From an uncultured Lachnospiraceae bacterium (lineage in GTDB: Bacteria; Bacillota; Clostridia; Lachnospirales; Lachnospiraceae): a stretch of DNA of 64,000 nt. The DNA is taken from positions 62,001 to 126,000 of the forward strand of contig CAJTPU010000003.1 in the NCBI GenBank assembly GCA_910578335.1. The letters are read 5' to 3'. Under the pieces are notes generated by a model. That model did no database searches and was not told where the DNA came from. It saw only the letters and a list, made by a program, of their open reading frames with translations. Below, one piece after another: positions 1 through 8,090 of this stretch; position 1 is the stretch's first letter, and each line of letters starts with the position of its first letter. Position numbers and translations under genes: made by a program.

Positions 1-271
1 CTTTCACCCCGTCTCTGTCTTCAATACCGGTCACTTCGGCCTCTTTAAATTCCGCTCCCGTTTTTTCCGCATGTTCCCTGAACTTTACGCCCATATCAAA
101 TCCGTTTATCCCCGGCAGCCCCAGATAATTGTCCACCTCGTAGGTGTTTAGCACCTGCCCGCCGCTCATGGGATTTTTTTCTAACACAAGCAGCTTAAGC
201 CCCGCCCTCATGCCATATACGGCAGCCCCAAGCCCTGCCGGTCCTGAGCCGATAATAATCAAATCGTACAT
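1..271 (-). CDS. trxB: Thioredoxin reductase-like flavoprotein, N-terminal part
   Basis: About 90 N-terminal residues are visible; the rest runs off the left edge. The start is ATG at 269-271, preceded by an AGAGGT ribosome-binding site. A dinucleotide-binding GSGPAG motif begins at residue 8, followed by an acidic end of the second strand (LVLEK) and then SGGQVLNTYEVDNY. That last motif is the GGQ-plus-EVDN pattern of FAD-binding thioredoxin reductases, which pass electrons from NADPH to thioredoxin. The redox CxxC and NADPH domains lie outside the window, so a related alkyl-hydroperoxide or ferredoxin-type reductase is not excluded. Confidence 0.8.
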   Translation of the reverse strand, partial: MYDLIIIGSGPAGLGAAVYGMRAGLKLLVLEKNPMSGGQVLNTYEVDNYLGLPGINGFDMGVKFREHAEKTGAEFKEAEVTGIEDRDGVK

Positions 272-337
272 TTTTACCTCTTTTCTGCCCGTCCTCCATC
301 CATCGCCGCTTCTGCCGCAGGGCGGACCCTTTTGCTT

Positions 338-366
338 AGTGTACCAATTTTTTAGAAAAAATACAA
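338..366 (-). promoter_or_regulatory. Sigma-A promoter of the trxB-like gene
   Basis: On the minus strand the sequence reads TTGTAT, 17 bp, TACACT. It lies about 70 bp upstream of the flavoprotein start and is divergent from the promoter of the SDR gene. Confidence 0.6.
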
Positions 367-417
367 CCGGCGCGCTTTGTCAGTATTTTTTACTTTTCCG
401 AAAGCGCTTCCCCCGCC

Positions 418-446
418 TTGTAATCCTCCTGCCCTTATGCTACTAT
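418..446 (+). promoter_or_regulatory. Sigma-A promoter of the SDR reductase gene
   Basis: TTGTAA, 17 bp, TACTAT on the plus strand, ending 43 bp before the start codon at 490. The spacing is exact, but both hexamers are one or two bases from consensus. Confidence 0.5.
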
Positions 447-489
447 ATTACCATCTTCCGTAATTGCCTATATTAAAAAGGAGATTCCC

Positions 490-1206
490 ATGAAAACAGT
501 CCTCATCACCGGTGCCTCCCGCGGCATCGGCGCTGCCATTGCAGACATTTTCGCCCAGAACGGCTATCATACCTATATTACCTGTGCCCATGACACGGAA
601 GCGCTTTTCGCGCTGCAAAAAAAACTGGAAAGCACCTATGGCGCCCCCTGCACGGCAATTTGCTGCGATATGTCGGACGCCGAAGCGGTAGGGCGCCTTT
701 TTGCACAGCTCCCGCCCCTCGACGTACTCGTCAACAATGCCGGCATCTCTTACTTTGGACTGCTGTCGGAGATGTCCGTTGCAGACTGGCACAGAGTCAT
801 GGACACCAATTTAAGCGCCTGCTTTTATACCTGTCGTCTTGCCATTCCCCACATGGTACGCCAAAAAAGCGGACGCATCCTGAATATTTCCTCCGTCTGG
901 GGACAGACAGGCTCCTCCATGGAAACCGCCTACTGCGCGTCAAAAGGCGGGCTTAACGCCTTGACAAAAGCGCTTGCCAAAGAGCTTGCGCCCAGCAATA
1001 TACAGGTGAATGCCCTGGCGCCCGGCTTTATCGACACCGATATGAACCGCTGCCTTTCTGCCGAAGAGACTGCCGCTCTGATAACAGAAATACCTGCCGA
1101 CAGAGCCGGAACCCCAAAAGAGGCTGCCGCGCTCGCGTGGCAGGTAGTCAATGCGCCCGCCTACATGACGGGACAGATTATTTCCATAGACGGCGGCTGG
1201 ACTTAA
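490..1206 (+). CDS. Short-chain dehydrogenase/reductase, YmfI/FabG-like
   Basis: This is a 238-residue classical SDR. It has the NADP-binding TGASRGIG at 7-14, NNAG at 82-85, and the catalytic Ser135, Tyr148 and Lys152 (YxxSK), and ends in the usual DGGW motif. A GGAG site precedes the ATG. It would reduce a ketone with NADPH in the cytosol. The stretch SSVWGQTGSS before the active Tyr resembles the YmfI group (reduction of the 5-aminopentanone modification on elongation factor P) more than housekeeping FabG. No fatty-acid genes are adjacent, which fits, but this is inference from motif memory. Its stop codon overlaps the convergent CorC-family gene by 3 bp. Confidence 0.85.
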   Translation: MKTVLITGASRGIGAAIADIFAQNGYHTYITCAHDTEALFALQKKLESTYGAPCTAICCDMSDAEAVGRLFAQLPPLDVLVNNAGISYFGLLSEMSVADWHRVMDTNLSACFYTCRLAIPHMVRQKSGRILNISSVWGQTGSSMETAYCASKGGLNALTKALAKELAPSNIQVNALAPGFIDTDMNRCLSAEETAALITEIPADRAGTPKEAAALAWQVVNAPAYMTGQIISIDGGWT

Positions 1207-2528
1207 GGAAGCGCAGGCACCTTGCTGATATATGCTTTTTCGATTCGCCTGTCCTGTATATCCTCCACATGGATATGCAGTCCAAAGCCCTCCACGTCAA
1301 AGCTGACGCCATCCTCAGGGATTGCCTGCAGAAGGCTGATAATCAATCCCCCTACCGTGTCGTAATCCTCCTCCTCCATAGAAAGCTCCACGGAAAGCTC
1401 CTCCGCCAAGTCATCAATGGTGGTATTGCCGGTCACTTTCCAGAGATTCTCTTCAAGCTGTACGATTTCCGGCTCCTCCTCAGGGTCAAATTCGTCATAA
1501 ATATTGCCTACAATTTCCTCCACCAAATCTTCCATGGTGACAATACCCTCTAACGCTCCATATTCGTCAATGATAACGGCAATGTGAATTTTTTTGCGCT
1601 GCATATCTGCAAACAACGTATCCGCGTGAATGCTCTCCGGCACAAAATAAGCCGGCCGCAAAATATCCTTAATCTGAGGCTGCAGCCCCTTGCCCGTTGC
1701 AAGCAGAAAATCCCTGGCATACAAAATCCCGATAATATCATCCAAATCCTCGTCGTATACCGGATAGCGGGAAAGCCCCTTCTCCTCGATGAGCGCTAAA
1801 ATTTCCTCCTTGGTATCCTCCAAAGAAATCGCAACAACATCCGTGCGCTGCGTCATCACCCTGCGCACGCTCAAATCGTCAAAATCAAAAATATTCTGAA
1901 TCCATTCTTTTTCATTCTCATCGATATTGCCTCTCTCCTCGCCAATATCCACCATCATCCTGATTTCTTCTTCCGTTATATTCTCCACCTCTGCCTCCGT
2001 CTTCATATGCAGAATACGCAGCACCAGATTTGTGGAAAAGGAGAGAAACCGAATCACGGGCTTCATGACAAACGCAATCGCAGATATCACCCGATAAGAA
2101 AACTTCGCCACTCCGTAAGGCTTCTGCATGGCAATCCGCTTCGGCACCAGCTCGCCGAATACCAGCGTAAAATACGCCAGTATCAGGGTAATGAGCACAA
2201 TGGCAATGATGGACAGCGCCGCCTGCGGAATTGCCGTAAATCCCAAGTCCACATAAATCCATTTTACCAGATAGCCCGAGAAATTTTCTGCCGCCAATGC
2301 ACTTCCCAGATAGCCGGCAAGCGTAATGCCTATCTGGATTGTAGATAAAAAGGCGGAGGGCTCTTCCACCAGCTTTAGTAATCTTGCCGCGTGTTTGTCC
2401 CCGTCATCCTCCAGCTTGTGAAGCTTCGTTGTATTTAAGGAAACCACCGCCAGCTCCGTGCCGGCAAAAAAGGCGTTCACCAAAATCAATAAAATCTGTA
2501 ATAATACCTGTAACACTATCGTACCCAA
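1203..2528 (-). CDS. CNNM/CorC (HlyC) family membrane ion transporter
   Basis: The protein is about 441 residues with the family's standard order: a DUF21/CNNM membrane domain with about four helices (first helix directly after the start, NAFFAGTELAVVS motif), two CBS domains (around RRVMTQRTDVV and the IIDEYGALEGIVTMEDLVEEIVG motif), and a C-terminal CorC/HlyC domain. Family members export Mg2+ or other divalent cations. An in-frame ATG at 2639 would give 478 residues. I prefer the TTG at 2528 because a GGAG site sits 7 bases upstream and the family begins at this first membrane helix. The gene lies behind a terminator and a mini-ORF (see those entries), suggesting attenuation control. Confidence 0.85.
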   Translation of the reverse strand: MGTIVLQVLLQILLILVNAFFAGTELAVVSLNTTKLHKLEDDGDKHAARLLKLVEEPSAFLSTIQIGITLAGYLGSALAAENFSGYLVKWIYVDLGFTAIPQAALSIIAIVLITLILAYFTLVFGELVPKRIAMQKPYGVAKFSYRVISAIAFVMKPVIRFLSFSTNLVLRILHMKTEAEVENITEEEIRMMVDIGEERGNIDENEKEWIQNIFDFDDLSVRRVMTQRTDVVAISLEDTKEEILALIEEKGLSRYPVYDEDLDDIIGILYARDFLLATGKGLQPQIKDILRPAYFVPESIHADTLFADMQRKKIHIAVIIDEYGALEGIVTMEDLVEEIVGNIYDEFDPEEEPEIVQLEENLWKVTGNTTIDDLAEELSVELSMEEEDYDTVGGLIISLLQAIPEDGVSFDVEGFGLHIHVEDIQDRRIEKAYISKVPALP

Positions 2529-2553
2529 AATAAATTCTCCATTTCTGCATTTT

Positions 2554-2694
2554 CTACCGACTCGCCCGGCAAAAATTTGCGATACACAAAAAGGCATAAC
2601 CTGTCGTACTTTCGAACCACAGGCTACACCTATTTCCACTATGCTTTATGCAATTATCCGTATTATTTTCCGCGTCGCCGTCAGCGTCGTCCAT
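2554..2694 (-). CDS. Possible acidic leader peptide of the CorC-family gene
   Basis: A 46-codon ORF lies between the predicted promoter and the transporter gene. Its N-terminus is MDDADGDAENNTDN: six acidic residues in the first 13. An AAGGA sequence lies 11 bases before the ATG, which is somewhat far for a ribosome-binding site. The 3' half of the ORF spans the whole intrinsic terminator at 2588-2630. Acidic leader peptides that destabilise ribosomes in low Mg2+ are known for MgtA control in enteric bacteria. That this ORF is translated, and works similarly, is inference. Confidence 0.35.
   Translation of the reverse strand: MDDADGDAENNTDNCIKHSGNRCSLWFESTTGYAFLCIANFCRASR
2588..2630 (-). terminator. 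Intrinsic terminator in the CorC-gene leader
   Basis: On the minus strand a 12-bp stem (GGTGTAGCCTGT with ACAGGTTATGCC, all positions pairing if G-U is allowed) is followed by TTTTT. It lies 60 bp upstream of the CorC start and downstream of that gene's likely promoter, so it is placed to attenuate rather than only to end the PII-like transcript. Confidence 0.7.
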
Positions 2695-2739
2695 TGCTGT
2701 TTCTTTCCTTTCACCAGTTTGGAAATTTTTCTGTTCTTT

Positions 2740-2768
2740 ATCTTATCATACTCTTTCTCATTATGCAA
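2740..2768 (-). promoter_or_regulatory. Promoter for the CorC-gene leader
   Basis: TTGCAT, 17 bp, TAAGAT on the minus strand, with the -35 box overlapping the stop codon of the PII-like gene. The expected start near 2733 gives a leader of about 205 nt before the CorC start. Confidence 0.5.
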
Positions 2769-3426
2769 GCCTGACTGTATGGTCTATACCCACGGAGCAG
2801 ACCACAGCCCCCGCCTCTGTCTTCAGTCCATGCTTTTTATGAATCATTTCCATAATGGCATTTCTCTTTTCAGAGGTTGTGACAATGGCAATAATCTCTT
2901 TTTCAGACTGCACCGAAATGCCGTAAAACTGCGCATCCTCCGGTCCTGCCCATCTCGCCCTGATGACGGTGCCGCCACGCGCCCCCGCTTCTCTCGCCGT
3001 GTCCATCACGACGTCCGTATGTCCCTGATTGACAGCTATTAAAATCAGGCTCTGGTCTGTCTTTCCGCTCATTTCCAATCCTCCTGTCCCATTCTGCTGG
3101 TTCAACAGCACGGTCGCCACCAGACTGCTCAGCGCAGTAAGCGGCATATCAAACACAAGTCCGTTGCCGTAAGCCGCTCCCTGCGACTCACTGTCCAGCT
3201 TGTGCAAAAGCCGCTCCGCCGTCTCTTTTGCCGCATAGCTTATCAGAATATCCTTCTCCGCAGTTCCCACGCCCAGCACGTCCAGCAAATCCGAAGAAGC
3301 CGTGCCCCTGCCCATACACTGATAACTGCAGAACACACCCTGTTCTGCATACAGCTTTGCCAGCGCTTTTCCCCTGCCGCGCTCCGCGAAAGTCACAATC
3401 AGTTTTACGCCCTTTTTATCCGCCAT
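2761..3426 (-). CDS. Tandem PII-like nitrogen-regulatory family protein
   Basis: A 221-residue protein that I read as two consecutive PII-like (GlnB-fold) units. Residues ~8-105 contain VKLIVTFAERGRGKALAKLY and a glycine-rich turn MGRGTASSDLLDVLGVG. Residues ~125-221 restart with SLILIAVNQGHTDVVMDTAREAGARGGTVIRAR. Classical PII has one such unit of ~112 residues and works as a trimer. The gene lies 17 bp after a DUF1538 membrane-protein gene, a recurring pairing, so the likely role is control of that permease. Ligand and target are unknown. No T-loop tyrosine for uridylylation can be assigned. Confidence 0.75.
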   Translation of the reverse strand: MADKKGVKLIVTFAERGRGKALAKLYAEQGVFCSYQCMGRGTASSDLLDVLGVGTAEKDILISYAAKETAERLLHKLDSESQGAAYGNGLVFDMPLTALSSLVATVLLNQQNGTGGLEMSGKTDQSLILIAVNQGHTDVVMDTAREAGARGGTVIRARWAGPEDAQFYGISVQSEKEIIAIVTTSEKRNAIMEMIHKKHGLKTEAGAVVCSVGIDHTVRLA

Positions 3427-3443
3427 AGCTCTCCTCTCACCGC

Positions 3444-4964
3444 TTAATCAAAATACATAATACCGTCTTCCGCTTCCTGAAGCTGTATAATCAGCTTGCG
3501 CTTCCTCACCTTGCGGCGCACGTTATCCATAAGCCCCATCATCTGAATGGTAAACAAAGGCGTCATCGCCACCATCGCCACAATCCCGAACGCATCCGTC
3601 AGTACGTCGCCGCCCAGCGTTTCGCAGGCGCCCATGGCAAGGGGCAGCAGAAAAGTCGTCGTCATCGGACCACTCGCCACGCCGCCGGAGTCAAAGGCGA
3701 TGCCGGTGAAAATCTGCGGCACAAAAAAAGTCAAAACCATGGAAATCAGATATCCCGGTATCAGAAACCACATAATATTTAACCCTGTTAATATGCGCAG
3801 CATGGCAATTCCCACCGAAAAAGCAATACCGATGGAAAGACCAAAGCCAATGGATTTGTGGGTGATGGAACCGCTTGTCACGTCCTCTACCTGCCTCGTC
3901 AACACCTGTACGGCAGGCTCCGCCTTGACGATAAAATAACCGATTACCATGCCGATGGGAATAAGTATCCACGGCATTCTGCCGCCAGCCACCGCCGAAC
4001 CGATATACTGTCCTGCCGGCATAAAGCCCACGTTCACACCGGTCAGAAAAAGCACCAGTCCAATATAGCTGTAAATAAATCCGGAAATAATCTTGATAAG
4101 CTGTCTTCTGTGAAATCTTCGGAAAACACACTGGAAAACCAGAAAAAGTCCCGCAATCGGAAGCAGCGCCACTGCTACCTCCTTTATGTATATGGGAAAG
4201 GCGCGGGCAAATTCGATGGCTACCGCACGCGTTGTCGCAAGCTCCGCAAGACTCAAAGGAGTGTACGCCGCATCCTCAGGGTGATAGCAGATACCCAAAA
4301 GGAGCACGGAAAGTACAGGTCCTATACTGCAGATTGCCGTCAGACCAAAGCTGTCGCTGCTGGAATTCTTGTCGCTTCGCACCGAAGCCATACCAATACC
4401 AAGCGCCATAATAAACGGAACTGTAATGGGTCCCGTCGTCACACCGCCCGAGTCAAAAGAAACCGGTATAAAATCTGCGGGTGCAAAACAGGTCAGAATA
4501 AATATCGCCCCATAAAAGAAAACGAGAATATAAGAAAGTGGAATTTTTAATAAAATACGGAGCTGCGCAATCACAAGAAATGCACCGACACCGACCGCCA
4601 CCGTCAATATCAGCGTGAGATTGGGAATGGCAGGCACCTGCTGCGCAAGTACCTGCAAATCCGGTTCTGCAAGTGTAATCAAAATCCCCAGAACAAAGCA
4701 CACAACAAGCGGAATCCCTATCTTTCTCGCTTTGGAAAGCTGTACGCCCACGCCCTCGCCCATGGGTATCATGGACATATCCACGCCCAAAGTAAAAAAC
4801 CCCATGCCGATAATCAAAAGCGCCGCCCCGAACAAAAACAACGTCAGAATTCCCGGAGACAAAGGGGCAACCGTAATGCTTAAAAACAGTACAATAATGG
4901 TAATGGGTAGCACTGATGTGACTGATTCGTATACTTTTTCCCGCAATAATTCGTTGTGCCGCAA
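3444..4964 (-). CDS. DUF1538 multi-pass membrane protein, internally duplicated
   Basis: A 506-residue, very hydrophobic protein made of two related halves. The motif FDSGGVTTGP at 170-179 recurs as FDSGGVASGP at 424-433. AEPDLQVLAQQV at 99-110 recurs as AEPAVQVLTRQV at 348-359. This inverted- or tandem-repeat layout is typical of secondary transporters, and the conserved glycine/serine loops could form a substrate path. The family is DUF1538, with no established substrate. It lies between a cation ATPase and a PII-like gene on the same strand (75 and 17 bp gaps), so co-transcription and PII control are likely inferences. Confidence 0.8.
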   Translation of the reverse strand: MRHNELLREKVYESVTSVLPITIIVLFLSITVAPLSPGILTLFLFGAALLIIGMGFFTLGVDMSMIPMGEGVGVQLSKARKIGIPLVVCFVLGILITLAEPDLQVLAQQVPAIPNLTLILTVAVGVGAFLVIAQLRILLKIPLSYILVFFYGAIFILTCFAPADFIPVSFDSGGVTTGPITVPFIMALGIGMASVRSDKNSSSDSFGLTAICSIGPVLSVLLLGICYHPEDAAYTPLSLAELATTRAVAIEFARAFPIYIKEVAVALLPIAGLFLVFQCVFRRFHRRQLIKIISGFIYSYIGLVLFLTGVNVGFMPAGQYIGSAVAGGRMPWILIPIGMVIGYFIVKAEPAVQVLTRQVEDVTSGSITHKSIGFGLSIGIAFSVGIAMLRILTGLNIMWFLIPGYLISMVLTFFVPQIFTGIAFDSGGVASGPMTTTFLLPLAMGACETLGGDVLTDAFGIVAMVAMTPLFTIQMMGLMDNVRRKVRKRKLIIQLQEAEDGIMYFD

Positions 4965-5039
4965 GCCGTTTACTCCTTTTTTATTTATATAGTACTATGA
5001 ATCCTCCTCTGTTGCAAATGAAATAATCATAAAATCCTC

Positions 5040-7676
5040 TTACGCCTTTTTCAGACGCCGCTGCACCCACTTTGTCAGCTCCACAATCGGAATAATCGCC
5101 GCCGCAATCAGCAGGGACACCCCATATTCCGCAAGTGAGATATGGGCAAAACCAAATGCTTTGGACAAGAAGGGCACATAGATAACAGCCGTTGTGCAAA
5201 TCAGGGAAAGCAGCATGGCGCCCCACAAAAATTTATTTTGCCCCTTGATGGAAAATACCGATTTGTCCAGAGAACGCATATTAAAGGAGTGGAAAATTTC
5301 TGCCATGGACAATGTCAAAAACGCCATCGTCATGCCGTCCTCACTGTTTGTAAACTCCCACACGCCGGCTTCCATGTAATGTCCTACAAGGTATGCCGCA
5401 AGCGTAATAACGGATACGATGATGCCCTGCAGCACTACGTGAATGCCCAATCCGCCCGCAAAAATGCCGTCCTTTGCATCACGGGGCTTTCTCTTCATAA
5501 TATCCGCCTCTCCCTTTTCCATGCCGAGCGCAAGCGCCGGAAAACAGTCGGTAATCAAATTAATCCACAACAGGTGCACCGGCTTTAAAATCGTAAATCC
5601 CAAAAGGGTGGCAAAAAAGATGGAAAGCACCTCCGACAGGTTGCTCGCAAGGAGAAACTGAATGGATTTCCTGATATTGTCGTAGATGCGCCTGCCTTCT
5701 CCTACCGCCCCCACAATCGTTGCAAAATTGTCGTCAGCCAAAACCATATCCGCCACATTCTTGGTAACGTCCGTGCCGGTAATCCCCATCCCGACGCCGA
5801 TATCCGCATTTTTTATGGAAGGGGCGTCGTTGACGCCGTCGCCGGTCATCGCCGTAATCTTTCCCTTTTCGCGCCATGCATTGACGATTCGCACCTTGTG
5901 CTCCGGCTGCACCCTTGCATACACTGCGTACTGCTCTATCCGCTCCGCCAGTTCTTCATCCGAGAACTCGTCAAGCATAGCGCCCGTAACCGCCTGCTCG
6001 GGACTGTCTATAATCTGCAGCTCCATGGCAATGGCAACTGCCGTATCCTTGTGGTCGCCGGTAATCATCACCGGCTTGATGCCCGCCTCCCTGCATTCGG
6101 CAATTGCCGCCTTCACTTCAGGACGGACAGGGTCTATCATACCGGTCAGACCGATAAATACCATATCCTTTTCCAGCATTTCCGCTTCATAAGAAGCCGG
6201 TTCCTCTAAAAGCTCCTTATACGCCGCTCCCAGAACGCGCAGCGCGCCGTCCGCCATCGCTTTATTTGCGGCAAGCACTTCGCTGCGCAGCGCAGCAGTC
6301 AGCGCCGTCGCCCTGCCATCCTTTAAAATATGCGTACAGCGCTTTAACAGCTCATCCGGCGCGCCCTTGGTATACTGCACAAGACTGCCGTCCCCTCTGC
6401 GATGCACAGTCGTCATCATTTTCCGCATAGAGTCAAAGGGAGCTTCTCCAATCCTTATATTTTCTGCCTTTAAGTCGTCCTTGCGCATACCCTTTTGATA
6501 TGCATAATTGACCAGGGCACACTCCGTAGGCTCCCCCACCGCCTCGTCATTTTCTCCTAACTCTGCGTCGGAGCAGAGTGCCATTGCCTTTGCAAGCAGC
6601 TCTTCGTCGGCACTGTCCGCTTTTACCACGGTCATTTTATTTTGAGTCAGCGTTCCCGTCTTGTCAGAGCAGATAACCTGCGCACAGCCCAAGGTCTCTA
6701 CCGCCGTCAGTTTTCTGATAACCGCGTTTCTTTTGGACATATTGGTAACGCCGATGGAAAGCACAATCGTGACTACGGCGGCAAGTCCTTCGGGAATTGC
6801 TGCCACCGCAAGGCTGACTGCCACCATAAAGGTATCCAATATAGCCGTTCCCGTTACATTGGGATAGATACGGAACAAATCTATGGCAAAAATCACCACG
6901 CAGATAAGAAGCACCAGTACGCTCAGCACCTTGCTAAGCTGGGAAAGCTTCTGCTGCAGGGGCGTCTGGCTGTCCTCCGCCTTGGAAAGTGCATCGGCAA
7001 TCTTTCCCATCTCTGTGTTCATGCCGGTTTCCGTCACTACCGCCCTGCCGCGCCCGTAAACAACCGTACTCCCCATATAAACCATATTTTTGCGGTCTCC
7101 CAAGGGCACCTTGCCGTCCGCGCTTGTCAGTGCCTCGCTTGTCTTTGTCACTGGAACGGATTCGCCGGTAAGCGCCGCTTCTTCTATCTTCAAACCTGCA
7201 CATTCTATCACCCTTGCATCCGCAGGCACCGAATCGCCCGCTTCCAACACCACGATATCGCCCGGCACCAGTTCCTCACTGCGTACAGTCGCAAGCCGCC
7301 CGTCCCGCATGACCTTGGAAGTCGCCGCCGCTATTTCCTGCAAAGCGGCAATTGCTTTTTCTGCCTTGCTCTCCTGCACCACGCCAAGAACCGCGTTAAT
7401 CAGCACCACAATCAGGATAATGATAACATCTGCAAAGGACTCGCCTGCATACACCGCCGTAACTCCCGAAATTGCCGCCGCCACAATCAGAATGATAATC
7501 ATAGGGTCCGCAAGCTGCTGCATAAACCTTGCAAACAAAGAAATCTTTTTGCCTTCCACCAGCTTATTGGCACCGTAGAGCCGCGCTCTCTCCTCCACCT
7601 GCACATTTGCCAGTCCTCTTTCCGTGGATTGCTTTTCCTTCAGAACCTCAGCCACACTGCTCAAATACTCTTTCAT
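5040..7676 (-). CDS. P2-type cation-transporting ATPase (Ca2+/Mn2+)
   Basis: An 878-residue P-type ATPase of SERCA/PMCA type with all core motifs: TGES at 170-173, PEGL in helix M4 (Pro295, Glu296), phosphorylation motif DKTGT at Asp338, and TGDGVNDAPS. The M5 and M6 helices carry the ion-binding Asn/Glu and Asn-x-x-x-Asp residues (SNLSEV, NLITDCFPALALG). It would export Ca2+ or Mn2+ from the cytosol using ATP. I chose the ATG at 7676 (AGGAAGG 6 bases upstream) over 7694. The 275-nt leader ends in a terminator and resembles a manganese riboswitch, which favours Mn2+ as a physiological substrate. Confidence 0.9.
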   Translation of the reverse strand: MKEYLSSVAEVLKEKQSTERGLANVQVEERARLYGANKLVEGKKISLFARFMQQLADPMIIILIVAAAISGVTAVYAGESFADVIIILIVVLINAVLGVVQESKAEKAIAALQEIAAATSKVMRDGRLATVRSEELVPGDIVVLEAGDSVPADARVIECAGLKIEEAALTGESVPVTKTSEALTSADGKVPLGDRKNMVYMGSTVVYGRGRAVVTETGMNTEMGKIADALSKAEDSQTPLQQKLSQLSKVLSVLVLLICVVIFAIDLFRIYPNVTGTAILDTFMVAVSLAVAAIPEGLAAVVTIVLSIGVTNMSKRNAVIRKLTAVETLGCAQVICSDKTGTLTQNKMTVVKADSADEELLAKAMALCSDAELGENDEAVGEPTECALVNYAYQKGMRKDDLKAENIRIGEAPFDSMRKMMTTVHRRGDGSLVQYTKGAPDELLKRCTHILKDGRATALTAALRSEVLAANKAMADGALRVLGAAYKELLEEPASYEAEMLEKDMVFIGLTGMIDPVRPEVKAAIAECREAGIKPVMITGDHKDTAVAIAMELQIIDSPEQAVTGAMLDEFSDEELAERIEQYAVYARVQPEHKVRIVNAWREKGKITAMTGDGVNDAPSIKNADIGVGMGITGTDVTKNVADMVLADDNFATIVGAVGEGRRIYDNIRKSIQFLLASNLSEVLSIFFATLLGFTILKPVHLLWINLITDCFPALALGMEKGEADIMKRKPRDAKDGIFAGGLGIHVVLQGIIVSVITLAAYLVGHYMEAGVWEFTNSEDGMTMAFLTLSMAEIFHSFNMRSLDKSVFSIKGQNKFLWGAMLLSLICTTAVIYVPFLSKAFGFAHISLAEYGVSLLIAAAIIPIVELTKWVQRRLKKA

Positions 7677-7749
7677 TTTCAGCCTTCCTCTCATTGCGCC
7701 GCATAAACGGCATTTTGATTTGTATCAACCTTGTCATACCATCTTAAAG

Positions 7750-7792
7750 TAAAAAAACTCATATACAATGATTTTAACCACTGTATATGAGT
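7750..7792 (-). terminator. Intrinsic terminator in the ATPase leader
   Basis: A perfect 11-bp stem (7757-7767 with 7782-7792, ACTCATATACA/TGTATATGAGT) followed on the minus strand by seven T. It lies between the predicted promoter and the ATPase start, so it can work as the expression platform of a riboswitch. Confidence 0.85.
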
Positions 7793-7799
7793 CTCATTC

Positions 7800-7952
7800 T
7801 TTATAGATAAACCAGACGGCTGACGCCGCCATGCCTGTTGATTTACCGCGTACCTCCCTCTGCCATACCGCACGACACCCCCCGTCAAGGCGGCTGTCCC
7901 TTCTCACGCAGGCCTCGGGAAATACGGAACTACTCCCTCAACTATGTAATTA
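7800..7952 (-). promoter_or_regulatory. Candidate yybP-ykoY (Mn2+) riboswitch aptamer
   Basis: Read on the minus strand, the leader begins with a GAGGGAGTAGTTCCG segment. This resembles the conserved GGGGAGUAG loop of yybP-ykoY aptamers. It continues with several GC-rich helices and a CAGGC...GGCGGCGTCAGCCGTCTGG segment just before the terminator. The family commonly precedes P-type ATPases and Mn2+ exporters. The second conserved loop of the family is not an obvious match, so this is assigned on position, one motif and the terminator. A covariance search would settle it. Confidence 0.55.
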
Positions 7953-7959
7953 TGTCCCT

Positions 7960-7988
7960 ATCATAATTAAATTTCCACAATTTGTCAA
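7960..7988 (-). promoter_or_regulatory. Sigma-A promoter of the ATPase leader
   Basis: TTGACA, exactly 17 bp, TATGAT on the minus strand. The -35 is perfect. Predicted transcription start is near 7953, leaving a ~275-nt untranslated leader. Confidence 0.75.
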
Positions 7989-8090
7989 TGGTGAAGCGAA
8001 GATTTTATAGTTATTTCATAAACTGGACTTTCTACGATATCTCTTATATAATTGAATCAGGTCATTTTCACAATCACCCATCATTTTCAC

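Noticed and set aside
3858..4550. 230-codon plus-strand open frame
   Set aside because: Opposite strand of the DUF1538 gene; strongly basic and His-rich shadow translation.
6642..7706. 354-codon plus-strand open frame opposite the ATPase
   Set aside because: It lies fully antisense to a P-type ATPase with every motif intact, is rich in His, Arg and Cys as typical of a shadow frame, and has no ribosome-binding site.
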